Assembly (NCBI RefSeq): GCF_031198435.1
Contig: NZ_CP133548.1
Span: 3,258,001-3,322,000 of the forward strand
DNA from: Pleionea litopenaei
GTDB lineage: Bacteria > Pseudomonadota > Gammaproteobacteria > Enterobacterales > Kangiellaceae
Reading direction: 5' to 3'
DNA: 64,000 nucleotides
Positions 18,459-27,789 of the stretch are shown here, in pieces. The translations under genes and the position numbers were made by a program. How positions within the stretch are numbered: position 1 is the stretch's first letter; each line of letters begins with the position of its first letter. The notes below the pieces were generated by a model. The model saw only the letters and a program-made list of their open reading frames with translations. It was not told the origin of the DNA and searched no databases.

Positions 18459-19378
18459 TGGGGTCGCATCAACAAAATTTTATAACAGGTAGCGAGCTTT
18501 CTGGTCAACAACTGGTAGAGCTTCTTAATCTTTCTAAAAAGTTGGTTGCGCGCCCGGAAGATTATCGACATGCCCTGCGTAATAAACACTTTGTTATGTT
18601 GTTTGAAAAGCCTAGCTTACGGACAAGAGCTAGTTTTGAAGTGGGTATTGAAAAAATGGGTGGAAAAGTCCATTTCTATGATATGCAACACTCGAAGATA
18701 GGACAACGAGAACCCATCGTCGATTTAGCTCAGAACTTGCAACAGTGGTATGACGCTGTGATTGCACGCGTCGATGAACATCAGACACTGCGAGAGATAC
18801 AAACCTATTGTGAACTGCCTGTGATCAATGCTCTTTGTGATCAGTTTCATCCATGCCAAGCGCTGGCTGATATCTTTACCTTGTTTGAGATAAATGAACA
18901 GCTCGAAGATTGGCATATTGCCTATGTTGGAGATGCGAACAATGTCACTCGATCACTGCTCGTTTGTGCTTCGTTGCTGAATATCGAAATATCGGTGGTT
19001 ACCCCTAAAGGAAATAGTTTTTCTAACGAAGAAAAAAACAGCTGGAGTGAAAAAAATAAAGGCAGAATTCATTTTCTATCCAGTGCAGAGCAACTCGAAA
19101 AATGCCATGTGATTTACACCGATGTTTGGCAGTCAATGGGGCAGCAAAAGTTAACCGAGGAGGCATTGCTAGAATTGTCGTCCTTTCAAGTCAATGATTC
19201 ATTTATGCAAAGAACGAAGGCTAGATACTTTATGCATTGTCAACCAGTGCATCGAGGGCAAGAGGTAACCAGTGAAGTTTGTGATGGAAAGCAATCGTTG
19301 ATGTATCAACAAAGTCGAAACCGAATGATCGCTCAGCAAGCACTTATTTACTCAACTTTTTCAGGACTTATATTATGA
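18458..19378 (+). CDS. argF: ornithine carbamoyltransferase ArgF
   Basis: Makes citrulline from ornithine and carbamoyl phosphate. A 306-residue protein. The carbamoyl-phosphate site KPSLRTR (51-57) and HPCQALAD (131-138) are intact. The ornithine-site motif reads HCQP (260-263) rather than the classical HCLP. I have a recollection that Shewanella-type ArgF shares this HCQP form, so it is probably a subfamily trait. It starts on the last base of argB and overlaps argG by ATGA. The presence of ArgE and a standard argG next door supports OTCase rather than acetylornithine carbamoyltransferase. Confidence 0.92.
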   Translation: MGSHQQNFITGSELSGQQLVELLNLSKKLVARPEDYRHALRNKHFVMLFEKPSLRTRASFEVGIEKMGGKVHFYDMQHSKIGQREPIVDLAQNLQQWYDAVIARVDEHQTLREIQTYCELPVINALCDQFHPCQALADIFTLFEINEQLEDWHIAYVGDANNVTRSLLVCASLLNIEISVVTPKGNSFSNEEKNSWSEKNKGRIHFLSSAEQLEKCHVIYTDVWQSMGQQKLTEEALLELSSFQVNDSFMQRTKARYFMHCQPVHRGQEVTSEVCDGKQSLMYQQSRNRMIAQQALIYSTFSGLIL

Positions 19379-20592
19379 AACAAACCGTTAATAAAATCGT
19401 GTTGGCTTACTCTGGCGGCCTTGACACTTCTACGATTATCCCTTGGCTTAAAGAGCATTACGATTGCAAAGTATATGCGTTCGCTGCCGATGTTGGACAA
19501 GGAGAAGATGAATTAACTGGCATACATGAAAAGGCAATTGCCTCGGGTGCAGAAGATTGCGTTGTGGTCGATCTAAAGCAAGCATTTATCGAAGAAATTA
19601 TTTATCCAACATTAAAGACCGGAGCTGTCTATGAAGACGGCTACTTACTCGGGACTGCATTGGCGCGACCGATCATTGCAAAAGCAATGGTTGATTACGC
19701 TTTATCAATTGGTGCCGATGCGTTGAGTCATGGGTGTACCGGTAAAGGCAATGATCAGGTTCGTTTTGAAACGGTTTTTAACCAATTCGCTCCGCAGCTA
19801 AAAGTGATTGCTCCGTGGCGAGAGTGGGACTTAAAGTCTCGAGAAGATTGTTTGGATTATCTCGCAGAAAGAAAGATACCATGCTCAGCGTCGGTTGAAA
19901 AAATTTATAGCCGTGACGCTAATCTCTGGCACATCTCTCATGAAGGAGGAGAGCTTGAAGATCCTTGGCAAGCACCAAGCCAAAAAGTTTGGACTTGGAC
20001 CGTTTCGGTCGATGATGCTCCTAATCAAGCGCAAGATGTAGAACTAGAATTTCAACAGGGTGAACTCATTGCCGTTGACGGTGTTGCTTTGAACCCGTTG
20101 GAGTGTATCAATTTATTAAACGAAATTGGATCTAAGCATGGTGTAGGGCGTCTTGATATCGTTGAAAATCGATTAGTCGGAATGAAATCTCGAGGGTGTT
20201 ATGAAACACCCGGAGGAACACTCATGCTAACGGGACTCCTTGGGTTAGAACAACTGGTATACGATCGAGATGCATTATTTCTAAGAGAGAAACTTGGGCT
20301 CGAATTTGCTCGATTACTTTATGATGGCAAGTGGTTTACGGCGACTGCAAAAGCAATCTTACTAGCTACGAACTCATTAGCACAAAGACTGTCAGGAAAA
20401 GTCGTAGTTAAGGTCTATAAAGGACACGCTCAAGTAACGCAAAGACAATCTGACAACAGTTTGTATGCCGAGAGCTTTGCTACATTTGGCGAAGATGAGG
20501 TTTACCAACAATCTCATGCTGAAGGTTTTATTCGATTATTCTCTTTGTCAGGACGAATTCAAGCGCTTAAAGCAAGCGGAGGAATCAAGTAA
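19375..20592 (+). CDS. argG: argininosuccinate synthase ArgG
   Basis: ATP-dependent joining of citrulline and aspartate. A 405-residue type I enzyme with the PP-loop [10 protein letters not shown] (11-20), [12 protein letters not shown] and SREDCLDYL. Starts by an ATGA overlap with argF and ends directly against argHA, so the operon is tightly packed. Confidence 0.97.
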   Translation: MKQTVNKIVLAYSGGLDTSTIIPWLKEHYDCKVYAFAADVGQGEDELTGIHEKAIASGAEDCVVVDLKQAFIEEIIYPTLKTGAVYEDGYLLGTALARPIIAKAMVDYALSIGADALSHGCTGKGNDQVRFETVFNQFAPQLKVIAPWREWDLKSREDCLDYLAERKIPCSASVEKIYSRDANLWHISHEGGELEDPWQAPSQKVWTWTVSVDDAPNQAQDVELEFQQGELIAVDGVALNPLECINLLNEIGSKHGVGRLDIVENRLVGMKSRGCYETPGGTLMLTGLLGLEQLVYDRDALFLREKLGLEFARLLYDGKWFTATAKAILLATNSLAQRLSGKVVVKVYKGHAQVTQRQSDNSLYAESFATFGEDEVYQQSHAEGFIRLFSLSGRIQALKASGGIK

Positions 20593-22401
20593 ATGTGGGG
20601 CGGACGATTTTCAGGATCAACCAGTGATCTATTTAAGAAGTTAAATGATTCATTACCCATTGACTATCAACTGGTTGCTCAAGATATACAAGGGTCGATC
20701 GCTTGGGCTAATGCTTTGTGTGATGCCGATGTATTGACCAAAGAAGAAGCTGAAAAATTAACAGATGCATTAGAAAACACTTATCGACAAGTGAAAGATG
20801 AGCCGCAGAAAATTCTCAGTTCAAATGCGGAAGATATTCACTCTTGGGTTGAGCAGTCGTTAATTGAGCAAGTGGGTGATCTCGGCAAAAAGTTGCACAC
20901 CGGTCGTAGCAGAAATGATCAGGTCTTAACCGATGTAAAACTTTGGACCCGAATGTCAGTTAAGAAAATAAAGCGTCAACTCAGAGAGACTTTGCTGCTT
21001 TTGAATGAACAATCGATATTGCATGCTGATGCCATTATGCCTTCATACACGCATTTACAAAGGGCTCAGCCGATTACTTTCGGATTCTGGCTAAATGCTG
21101 CTGCGCAAATGTTTAGCCGAGATATTAAACGCGTTGAACTGCTTAATTCTTTAGGTGATGAGTGTCCTTTGGGAGCATCCGCAATATCCGGAACTGCGTT
21201 TCAAGTTGATCGTGACAAACTCGCAATACACCTTGGTTTTAGTAAAGCTTCTGACAATGCTTTAGATTCAGTTTCCGATAGAGACTTTGTGCTTGACCTC
21301 TTGTATTGCTCTACAACGAGTTTGTTGCACTTATCACGTCTAGCAGAAGATTTAATTTTCTTTAACTCGCAAGAAGCCGGCTTTGTTGAGCTTGATGATA
21401 GTGTAACTTCTGGTTCGTCTTTGATGCCGCAAAAGAAAAACCCTGATTCACTTGAGCTGATTCGTGGAAAGTCGGCAGAAGTGTACTCTTATTTAACTCA
21501 GATGCTTATGGCGATAAAAAGTCTTCCTCTTGGTTATAACAAAGATTTACAGCAAGACAAACATGCATTATTTAGCTCAATTGGCGCATGGTTTGATTGC
21601 CTTAAAATGTTTAATCAAGTGATTGCAACAATTAAAGTCAATAGAGAAAAAATGTTTTTAGCGGTTGAAAATAGTTTCTCTAATGCGACCGAGCTTGCTG
21701 ATTATTTGGTTGGATTAGGGGTTCCATTTCGTGATGCGCATCATCAAACGGGTGTTTTAGTCAAATTAGCAGAGCAGAAAGACTGTTATTTAAAACAACT
21801 GGACCTTGTCGACTTTCAACAAGTTAATTCAAAGATCACAAACGATGTCTATCGTTGGTTGAATTGCGAGCAGGCTATTGAACGTAGGCAAGTAAGAGGT
21901 GGTGTCGGGCATCATGCATTCAGTGCGAAAAACTTGCTTGAATATCGTATGGTCGAGGCAGATCTAAATGATGTCGACGATATTTTTGATATTGTGCAAC
22001 ATTGGAGTGAGAAAGGTGAAAACTTACCGAGAAGCAAAGAAGACATTCTCAATCAGTTGGCCAGTTTTAAGTTAATTAAAAATCAAGCAGGAAAGGTCGT
22101 AGCCTGCGGTTGTTTGCATATTTATGATGAGCAATTAGTTGAGATTCGGTCGCTTGGCGTATTACCTGAAGTTCACGGAAAGGGATTTGGAAAGCGTTTA
22201 GTTTTCGCCCTACTCGGAAGTGCTTCACAATTGGGACTAGAAACAGCATTTGTACTCACGCGGCAACCTGACTTTTTCAAACAGTGTGATTTTACAGTAA
22301 CTTCAATAGAAACTTTGCCAAAGAAAATCTTGAAAGACTGCCAGTTTTGCCCAAGAAAAGAAAACTGTGATGAAATTGCCATGATTTACTCATTGAGCTA
22401 G
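20593..22401 (+). CDS. argHA: argininosuccinate lyase fused to N-acetylglutamate synthase (ArgHA)
   Basis: A bifunctional 602-residue enzyme. Residues 1 to about 445 are argininosuccinate lyase, the last step, with HTGRSRNDQV, HLQRAQPITFG and the mobile signature GSSLMPQKKNPD (from about 274). From about 450 a GNAT acetyltransferase domain follows with IRSLGVLPEVHGKGFGKRL (acetyl-CoA loop at about 527-535). This domain does the first step, so a separate argA is not needed. Such fusions are known from Moritella, Vibrio and other marine gammaproteobacteria. Starts right after the argG stop. Confidence 0.95.
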   Translation: MWGGRFSGSTSDLFKKLNDSLPIDYQLVAQDIQGSIAWANALCDADVLTKEEAEKLTDALENTYRQVKDEPQKILSSNAEDIHSWVEQSLIEQVGDLGKKLHTGRSRNDQVLTDVKLWTRMSVKKIKRQLRETLLLLNEQSILHADAIMPSYTHLQRAQPITFGFWLNAAAQMFSRDIKRVELLNSLGDECPLGASAISGTAFQVDRDKLAIHLGFSKASDNALDSVSDRDFVLDLLYCSTTSLLHLSRLAEDLIFFNSQEAGFVELDDSVTSGSSLMPQKKNPDSLELIRGKSAEVYSYLTQMLMAIKSLPLGYNKDLQQDKHALFSSIGAWFDCLKMFNQVIATIKVNREKMFLAVENSFSNATELADYLVGLGVPFRDAHHQTGVLVKLAEQKDCYLKQLDLVDFQQVNSKITNDVYRWLNCEQAIERRQVRGGVGHHAFSAKNLLEYRMVEADLNDVDDIFDIVQHWSEKGENLPRSKEDILNQLASFKLIKNQAGKVVACGCLHIYDEQLVEIRSLGVLPEVHGKGFGKRLVFALLGSASQLGLETAFVLTRQPDFFKQCDFTVTSIETLPKKILKDCQFCPRKENCDEIAMIYSLS

Positions 22402-22434
22402 TACAACAACGTTTGAATCATAAATAAGTACTTA

Positions 22435-22463
22435 TTGACAATTCACCTTGCTATCATTTAACT
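22435..22463 (+). promoter_or_regulatory. possible promoter upstream of the outer-membrane protein gene
   Basis: A perfect -35 TTGACA at 22435-22440 is followed after 17 bases by TTAACT, a poor -10. It lies between argHA and the next gene. By eye only. Confidence 0.3.
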
Positions 22464-22563
22464 GTAAGCAATCAACAGGATAGTTAAGGTGTTTTAATTG
22501 ACATTGTTTGTAAAGGTAAAGATTCATAGCTGCTTAAAAATTTGTACAAGCCAATTGGCTCGA

Positions 22564-23571
22564 ATGTTTCACTTGAAAGTGGCTCTGTGTTTATTTCTTT
22601 TATCCTCTGCTGCGTTTGCTAAAAGCGATTTAGCTACGGAAAGCAATGATGTTCAAAATAAACAAGAGAAAGAGAGCTCGTCACAAGAAAGTGAAGCTCA
22701 GCAAAATAACAACACGTCAGACAACTCTGCACTTGATTCAGTGCAACAATCTTTAGCTGAGTCCGTTACCGCGACAGCTGCTTGGCTTGACGCCTTTTTC
22801 GCAGACCCAGAATACCCAGATACACAAGTCGATGTGAGATTGAATTTGAGACAATATTTCACAAAGCAAGAGTCTTTGCCTGTTGAGTTTAAAACACGTG
22901 TTGATGGTCGGGTTAAATTGCCTAATATTTCGAGAAAACTGAGCCTCGTTTTTTCGGGTAACGACGATGATGATGAGAGCGCAGAAAGTCTCGATGATGG
23001 CCTTCGTCAAACGGATGATAATCCAAATTTGGGGTTAGAGGTACTCAATCAACGGAAACCAGGAGATTCGGAACGGTTAAAAATTGGTTATCGATTTGGA
23101 GAATCTTCGTATTACGTTGGTGGTAGGGTTCGAAGAGCAACGACGATTGCAGAAGATTGGCAAGTGCGAGCATCGCAAAGATTACGTTGGTACCATCAGT
23201 TTGGCTGGGAAAGCCAGACTTTTTTTGAGATTGACTACTTAAAAAAGAAGCATCGTTTTTTTCAATATCGAATCAGTACTTTGTGGCGAGAAGATAAGCG
23301 ACCAGAGATAGGTACAGAGACGAATTCAACTTTTAGCTATGTGCATTTAATTGATGAACAAAGTGCATGGCGAGTTTCATGGAGTTCCGATTACCATACC
23401 GAACCACAATCTCGGTGGATCGCAAGTCAATTAGGAATAGGCTATCGACAAGCATTTTATCGAGACTGGTTAAGAGTTGAGTTGCAGCCCTATGTTCGGT
23501 GGGAAGAAGCTAACGCTTGGCAGCCAGATTATGGTTTTGTTTTATTGTTCAATGCATTAATTGAACAGTAG
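22564..23571 (+). CDS. exported, probable outer-membrane barrel protein, unrecognised
   Basis: About 335 residues from this ATG, starting with a signal peptide (HLKVALCLFLLSSAAFA). Then come a Ser/Gln/Asn/Glu-rich stretch and, from about residue 90, alternating polar and aromatic strands (RVDGRVKLP, LKIGYRFGESSYYVGGRVRR, YRISTLWRED, VELQPYVRWEE) that look like beta strands of a barrel. I cannot name a family. In-frame TTG codons upstream (22498, 22504) could give a longer leader. Followed 79 bp later by a TonB-dependent receptor, so a shared role at the outer membrane is possible. Confidence 0.6.
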   Translation: MFHLKVALCLFLLSSAAFAKSDLATESNDVQNKQEKESSSQESEAQQNNNTSDNSALDSVQQSLAESVTATAAWLDAFFADPEYPDTQVDVRLNLRQYFTKQESLPVEFKTRVDGRVKLPNISRKLSLVFSGNDDDDESAESLDDGLRQTDDNPNLGLEVLNQRKPGDSERLKIGYRFGESSYYVGGRVRRATTIAEDWQVRASQRLRWYHQFGWESQTFFEIDYLKKKHRFFQYRISTLWREDKRPEIGTETNSTFSYVHLIDEQSAWRVSWSSDYHTEPQSRWIASQLGIGYRQAFYRDWLRVELQPYVRWEEANAWQPDYGFVLLFNALIEQ

Positions 23572-23650
23572 TGATAATAAAGATTATTAATTCGGTAAAA
23601 TTTTAGCTATGCTTGATTCTATAACGATATAAAAATCATCCAATTAGAAG

Positions 23651-25639
23651 GTGACCGTTATTTCTAATCGAGTATGCAGGCTAATCACGTTCGTTAGTGT
23701 AAGTATGGTCTTTACTAACGTTTCTGTTGCTGACGATCTTTCGGGCTTGAGCTTAGATGAGCTGTTGAAAGTGTCGGTGGCCACTCGTGATCAACAATCC
23801 GTGATCACCGCGCCAGCTAATGTGAGCGTTTTTACCCGCTATGATATCGAGGCGTTAGGGATATCGAGTGTGCAAGAGCTTCTGAATCTTGTACCAGGCT
23901 TTATTTCAGCGCGCGACATCGAGCAGGGAACTGCTGATCGTGTCTCGGTGCGTGGTCGCAGCACTGCTTTGTCTGAATCGGTCCTTTTCTTAATCGATGG
24001 CCAGCGCATTAATGATTTGTACTCTGGGGGCATTTCATTACTAAACCGATCTTTAAGTATTGATAATGTAGCTCAAGTCGAAGTTATCAGAGGCCCGGGA
24101 TCTGCATTGTACGGTTCTAATGCGTTTCTTGGCGTAGTCAATATAATCACTCGAAATACGGCTTCGGAGCTTACAATACGTGCAGGCTCGCTTGGGCATG
24201 GTTCCGTTAGCTGGTTGAACAATGGAACCATCGGAAGTGATAAAGAATGGAATGTGTATCTTAGTCATATGGAAGAGTCTGGCGATGATTATGAATTGGT
24301 AGATGCTTTTGGATTATTTGCGCCAACTTCAGATGCCATTGCCGCAACTGACTTTTATTCGTCTTTGTCAGTAGGCGCCTGGGATTTTGATGTTCGTTTT
24401 ATGCAACGAGAGTTGGACGATTTTTTAGTATTCGGTAACCATGGAGACAATCGAGAAGAGACTCGTCAGTGGTCGGTTTCGGCTGAGTATCACCAATCTT
24501 TGAGTGAGCAATTTAGCTGGTCTGCTCGCGCCTCCTTGGCTCGAGATCGTTGGAACACTAGGGCGACTTTGATTCCCGCAGGCACTGAAATTGCACCAGG
24601 CGAGTTTTTAACCGAAACCTTTTTCGGTGGACCTCTTCTTGAGACTGAAGAATTAAATGTTACTTTCGACGCAACTTGGTTACCGCAAATTGGGCATTCA
24701 GTTTTATTTGGTATAGGCGTGCAACAAGACGATATAGTGGATGTCGCTAATGTGACGACGCATAACCCAATAACACTGGAATATTTTGGACAACTGCAAG
24801 CTAATCGAAATGACTTGAATTTTTTGGAGCCGAGCGATCGAGACATTCTCAGCGCTTACCTTCAATACCAATGGCAAATATCGCCGTTATGGCAGCTAAC
24901 CAGTGGAGTCAGATTGGATGACTATTCTGACTTTGGTAGTTCAGTTAACCCAAGACTTGCCCTCGTTTTTCATAAGTCGAAAACATCGAGTATCAAGTTG
25001 CTTTATGCAACGGCGTTTCGTGCACCAAATTTTTTAGAGCTTTACGACAAAAACAATCCCGTTGATTTTGGTAATTCAGAATTATATGCAGAAGAAGTCG
25101 CCACGTCAGAAATTAGCTGGTTAGAACGCTTTGGGCCACTCCGGCTCGAAATGAATTACTTTTACAATCAGTTTGATCACCTGATTCAACTCGGCGCGAG
25201 TGTGGTTGATCCCGATAATCCGCTGAATGCTCCTGGCTTTGTGAATAGTGACAGCGGATATAATTCAGGCGTTGAAACCGTGGTAAACCTGAGAGTTAGC
25301 GACACTTTTGGTATCGAGTTAGTTGCGACTTGGTTGAAAGACACTTCATTTAATAATATGCCGCAACATTATGCTTCGATTCGTTTTGCCAAAGGTTGGG
25401 ATAAGTTTCAGCTAGGCATGACTGGACAATGGGTGGAGCAATCGTCCGCGCACTCCGGTTTGCAAGATTATCAATACTGGAATGCCCACTTGAAGTATCG
25501 GTATTCTGAGTCCATGAGTTGGTCTTTAAACGCAAAAAATGTATTTGATAAGCACTTTATGACCTTCTCGAGCGTGTTGCCTCAAGGTACCGCTAATCGC
25601 GGGCGACAGTGGGTGCTCGCTTATAATTACTATTTCTAA
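23651..25639 (+). CDS. TonB-dependent outer-membrane receptor
   Basis: About 662 residues. A signal peptide ends at about residue 27 (VSVADD). A plug domain follows, with SVQELLNLVPGFISARD, LFLIDGQRINDLYSGG and VEVIRGPGSALYGSNAFLGVVNIITR, and then a 22-strand barrel with TAFRAPNFLELYD and a C-terminal aromatic residue. The substrate is not evident; the plug resembles small-siderophore, haem and vitamin receptors. The start is unclear: a GTG at 23651 gives the frame, but AAGGTGA at 23648-23654 would better serve a non-standard codon at 23657-23660. Ends 2 bp from the convergent radC. Confidence 0.9.
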   Translation: MTVISNRVCRLITFVSVSMVFTNVSVADDLSGLSLDELLKVSVATRDQQSVITAPANVSVFTRYDIEALGISSVQELLNLVPGFISARDIEQGTADRVSVRGRSTALSESVLFLIDGQRINDLYSGGISLLNRSLSIDNVAQVEVIRGPGSALYGSNAFLGVVNIITRNTASELTIRAGSLGHGSVSWLNNGTIGSDKEWNVYLSHMEESGDDYELVDAFGLFAPTSDAIAATDFYSSLSVGAWDFDVRFMQRELDDFLVFGNHGDNREETRQWSVSAEYHQSLSEQFSWSARASLARDRWNTRATLIPAGTEIAPGEFLTETFFGGPLLETEELNVTFDATWLPQIGHSVLFGIGVQQDDIVDVANVTTHNPITLEYFGQLQANRNDLNFLEPSDRDILSAYLQYQWQISPLWQLTSGVRLDDYSDFGSSVNPRLALVFHKSKTSSIKLLYATAFRAPNFLELYDKNNPVDFGNSELYAEEVATSEISWLERFGPLRLEMNYFYNQFDHLIQLGASVVDPDNPLNAPGFVNSDSGYNSGVETVVNLRVSDTFGIELVATWLKDTSFNNMPQHYASIRFAKGWDKFQLGMTGQWVEQSSAHSGLQDYQYWNAHLKYRYSESMSWSLNAKNVFDKHFMTFSSVLPQGTANRGRQWVLAYNYYF

Positions 25640-25641
25640 AA

Positions 25642-26334
25642 CTACATTTGCCCTAATTCCATAAGCGAAGCAATTGAATTATCTGCCACGATTAAATGAT
25701 CGAGTACTCGTACATCGATCAGGTTGAGTGAGCGCTTTAATGCAGCCGTGATTTCGATATCCGCTTGACTCGGCTCTGCTATTCCTGAGGGATGATTGTG
25801 AGCAAAAATCACTGCGGCGGCATTGTGAAAGAGTGCTCGTTGCACAACTACTCTAGGGTACACTGATGCCGAACTAATGGAGCCAGTGAATAACTGCTCA
25901 AATGCAATGGTACGATGGCGATTATCTAAAAATAGGCATGCAAACTGCTCGTTTTTGCAATCGCGCAATTGCGCCCGCAGAAATAAACGTGTTTGCTGAG
26001 GAGACTCAATGACCGCGTCGCGAATCGTTGCTTGCTCGAGATAGCGACGGCTGACCTCTAAGGCTGCTTGTAATGTTGCAAAGCGAGCACGCCCTAAACC
26101 GGGTTGTTGGCAAAACTCTAGCTGACTCTGATTGAGAAGACGTCTGATATCACCGGCTTTGATTAATGCCTCGCGCGCTAGATCAAGAGCATTTTTGCCG
26201 GCAGTGCCAGTGTGAATAAAAATCGCTAGCAATTCTGCGTCAGACAAGGTCTCAGCACCTTTGGATAATAGTTTTTCCCTTGGCCGCTCATTTGCTGGCC
26301 AGTTTTGAATGCTCACCCAATGCTCTCCTTGCAT
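25642..26334 (-). CDS. radC: RadC-family JAB1/MPN domain protein
   Basis: A 230-residue protein with an N-terminal HhH-like UPF0758 region (NERPREKLLSKGAETLSDAELLA) and a C-terminal MPN+ domain with the metal motif HNHPSGIAEPSQAD. Despite the name, its role in repair is unproven. Divergent from coaBC, as in E. coli, where radC leads into rpmBG; here about 11 kb of arginine and outer-membrane genes lie between. Confidence 0.93.
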   Translation of the reverse strand: MQGEHWVSIQNWPANERPREKLLSKGAETLSDAELLAIFIHTGTAGKNALDLAREALIKAGDIRRLLNQSQLEFCQQPGLGRARFATLQAALEVSRRYLEQATIRDAVIESPQQTRLFLRAQLRDCKNEQFACLFLDNRHRTIAFEQLFTGSISSASVYPRVVVQRALFHNAAAVIFAHNHPSGIAEPSQADIEITAALKRSLNLIDVRVLDHLIVADNSIASLMELGQM

Positions 26335-26584
26335 AGTTGATGATTGCTGATCGGTGCAGAATAACTGACCAGTTGGACACTTTTACATCGCTAATATCTA
26401 GTTTTTCTGTCGGAAATGAATGATTCGGACTGCAATTTCTGGTGAAGTTAGTGAATATTCGCTAACATTAGTAATCTAGATAACGTCGTGACCTCCAAGA
26501 TAATTAGCGAAGCCTCAAGAGCGCGCTTCGAATCTATGGTTGTAGCGATGTAATAAGAGCAATAATGACGGAATTGGACTGTCA

Positions 26585-27763
26585 ATGAAGAATATTTTAC
26601 TCGGGGTCTCTGGCGGCATAGCAGCCTATAAAAGTGTTGAGTTGTGTCGGCGACTACAAGACAACGGATTCCATGTTCGTGTCGTAATGACCAAAGCCGC
26701 CACAGAGTTCGTGACACCACTCACCTTTCAAGCAATATCTGGGCATCCGGTGCATACTGAATTGTTTGACCCTGCGGCGGAAGCGGCAATGGGTCATATT
26801 GAGTTGGCCCGTTGGGCTGACCTACTACTCATTGCACCCGCCACGGCCAATACCATCGCAAAGTTAGCGCTTGGGTTGAGCGATGATTTATTAACCACTT
26901 TAGTCACAGCAACGGCGGCGCCGGTTGCCATTGCGCCTGCCATGAATCAGCAGATGTGGAAAGCGCCAACGACGGAGCAACATTTATCCGTATTGCGGCA
27001 ACGTGGCGTTCAAATTATTGGTCCTGCTGCAGGGGCACAAGCGTGTGGCGATGTTGGCTTTGGCCGTATGTTGGAGCCATTAGAAATTGTCGATTATGTT
27101 CTTTACCCTGCACAAGATACCTTGCAAGGACAGCATTGGGTGATCACTGCGGGACCTACCCGCGAGCAAATTGATCCGGTGCGTTTTTTGTCAAACAATA
27201 GCTCTGGAAAAATGGGCTTTGCGCTAGCAAAAGCGGCCGCAAGACTTGGCGCAAAAGTTACCTTAGTCTCTGGGCCAGTGAGTTTAGAGGCTCCGCCAGC
27301 AGTGAACTTGATTAAAGTGAAATCAGCTCAAGATATGTTGGATTCAGTGATGGAACATATTTCTGATGCTCGTGTTTTTATTGGTTGTGCGGCCGTCGCA
27401 GACTATCGCCCAGCAGAATTCATCGCACAAAAAATTAAGAAAAATACACAAGAGTTGCACGTCGATTTTGTAAAGAATCCCGATATATTACAAACGGTTG
27501 CTGAATTAAAACAGCGGCCATTTTGCGTTGGATTTGCTGCGGAAACCCAAAAATTAGAACATTATGCAAAAGACAAGTTAAAACGTAAAAATCTAGATAT
27601 GATTTGCGCAAATAATGTCGCGAACGGAAAGATAGGTTTTGACTCTGATGAAAATGCTGTAACGGTTTTTTTTAAGAACGATAGAACTGAAGTCTTACAA
27701 CAATGCTGTAAGCATAAAATTGCGAGTCAGCTGGTTTATTTAATTCAGAAAAATCTTGGCTAA
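26585..27763 (+). CDS. coaBC: bifunctional CoaBC (phosphopantothenoylcysteine synthetase/decarboxylase)
   Basis: Joins cysteine to 4'-phosphopantothenate and decarboxylates the product in CoA synthesis. The N-terminal flavoprotein half has [18 protein letters not shown], the catalytic His in [19 protein letters not shown] and the active-site Cys in [11 protein letters not shown]. The C-terminal synthetase half has [17 protein letters not shown] and KNPDIL. Length 392. Starts a plus-strand run with algC and slmA. The dut gene usually found between coaBC and algC or slmA is not there. Confidence 0.97.
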   Translation: MKNILLGVSGGIAAYKSVELCRRLQDNGFHVRVVMTKAATEFVTPLTFQAISGHPVHTELFDPAAEAAMGHIELARWADLLLIAPATANTIAKLALGLSDDLLTTLVTATAAPVAIAPAMNQQMWKAPTTEQHLSVLRQRGVQIIGPAAGAQACGDVGFGRMLEPLEIVDYVLYPAQDTLQGQHWVITAGPTREQIDPVRFLSNNSSGKMGFALAKAAARLGAKVTLVSGPVSLEAPPAVNLIKVKSAQDMLDSVMEHISDARVFIGCAAVADYRPAEFIAQKIKKNTQELHVDFVKNPDILQTVAELKQRPFCVGFAAETQKLEHYAKDKLKRKNLDMICANNVANGKIGFDSDENAVTVFFKNDRTEVLQQCCKHKIASQLVYLIQKNLG

Positions 27764-27789
27764 TAAGCAAGGTGCCATAAGGATAAACT

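Noticed and set aside
18458-19378. Acetylornithine or succinylornithine carbamoyltransferase instead of ArgF
   Set aside because: argE, which makes free ornithine, is in the same regulon and the substrate-side changes look like a subfamily trait; not fully excluded.
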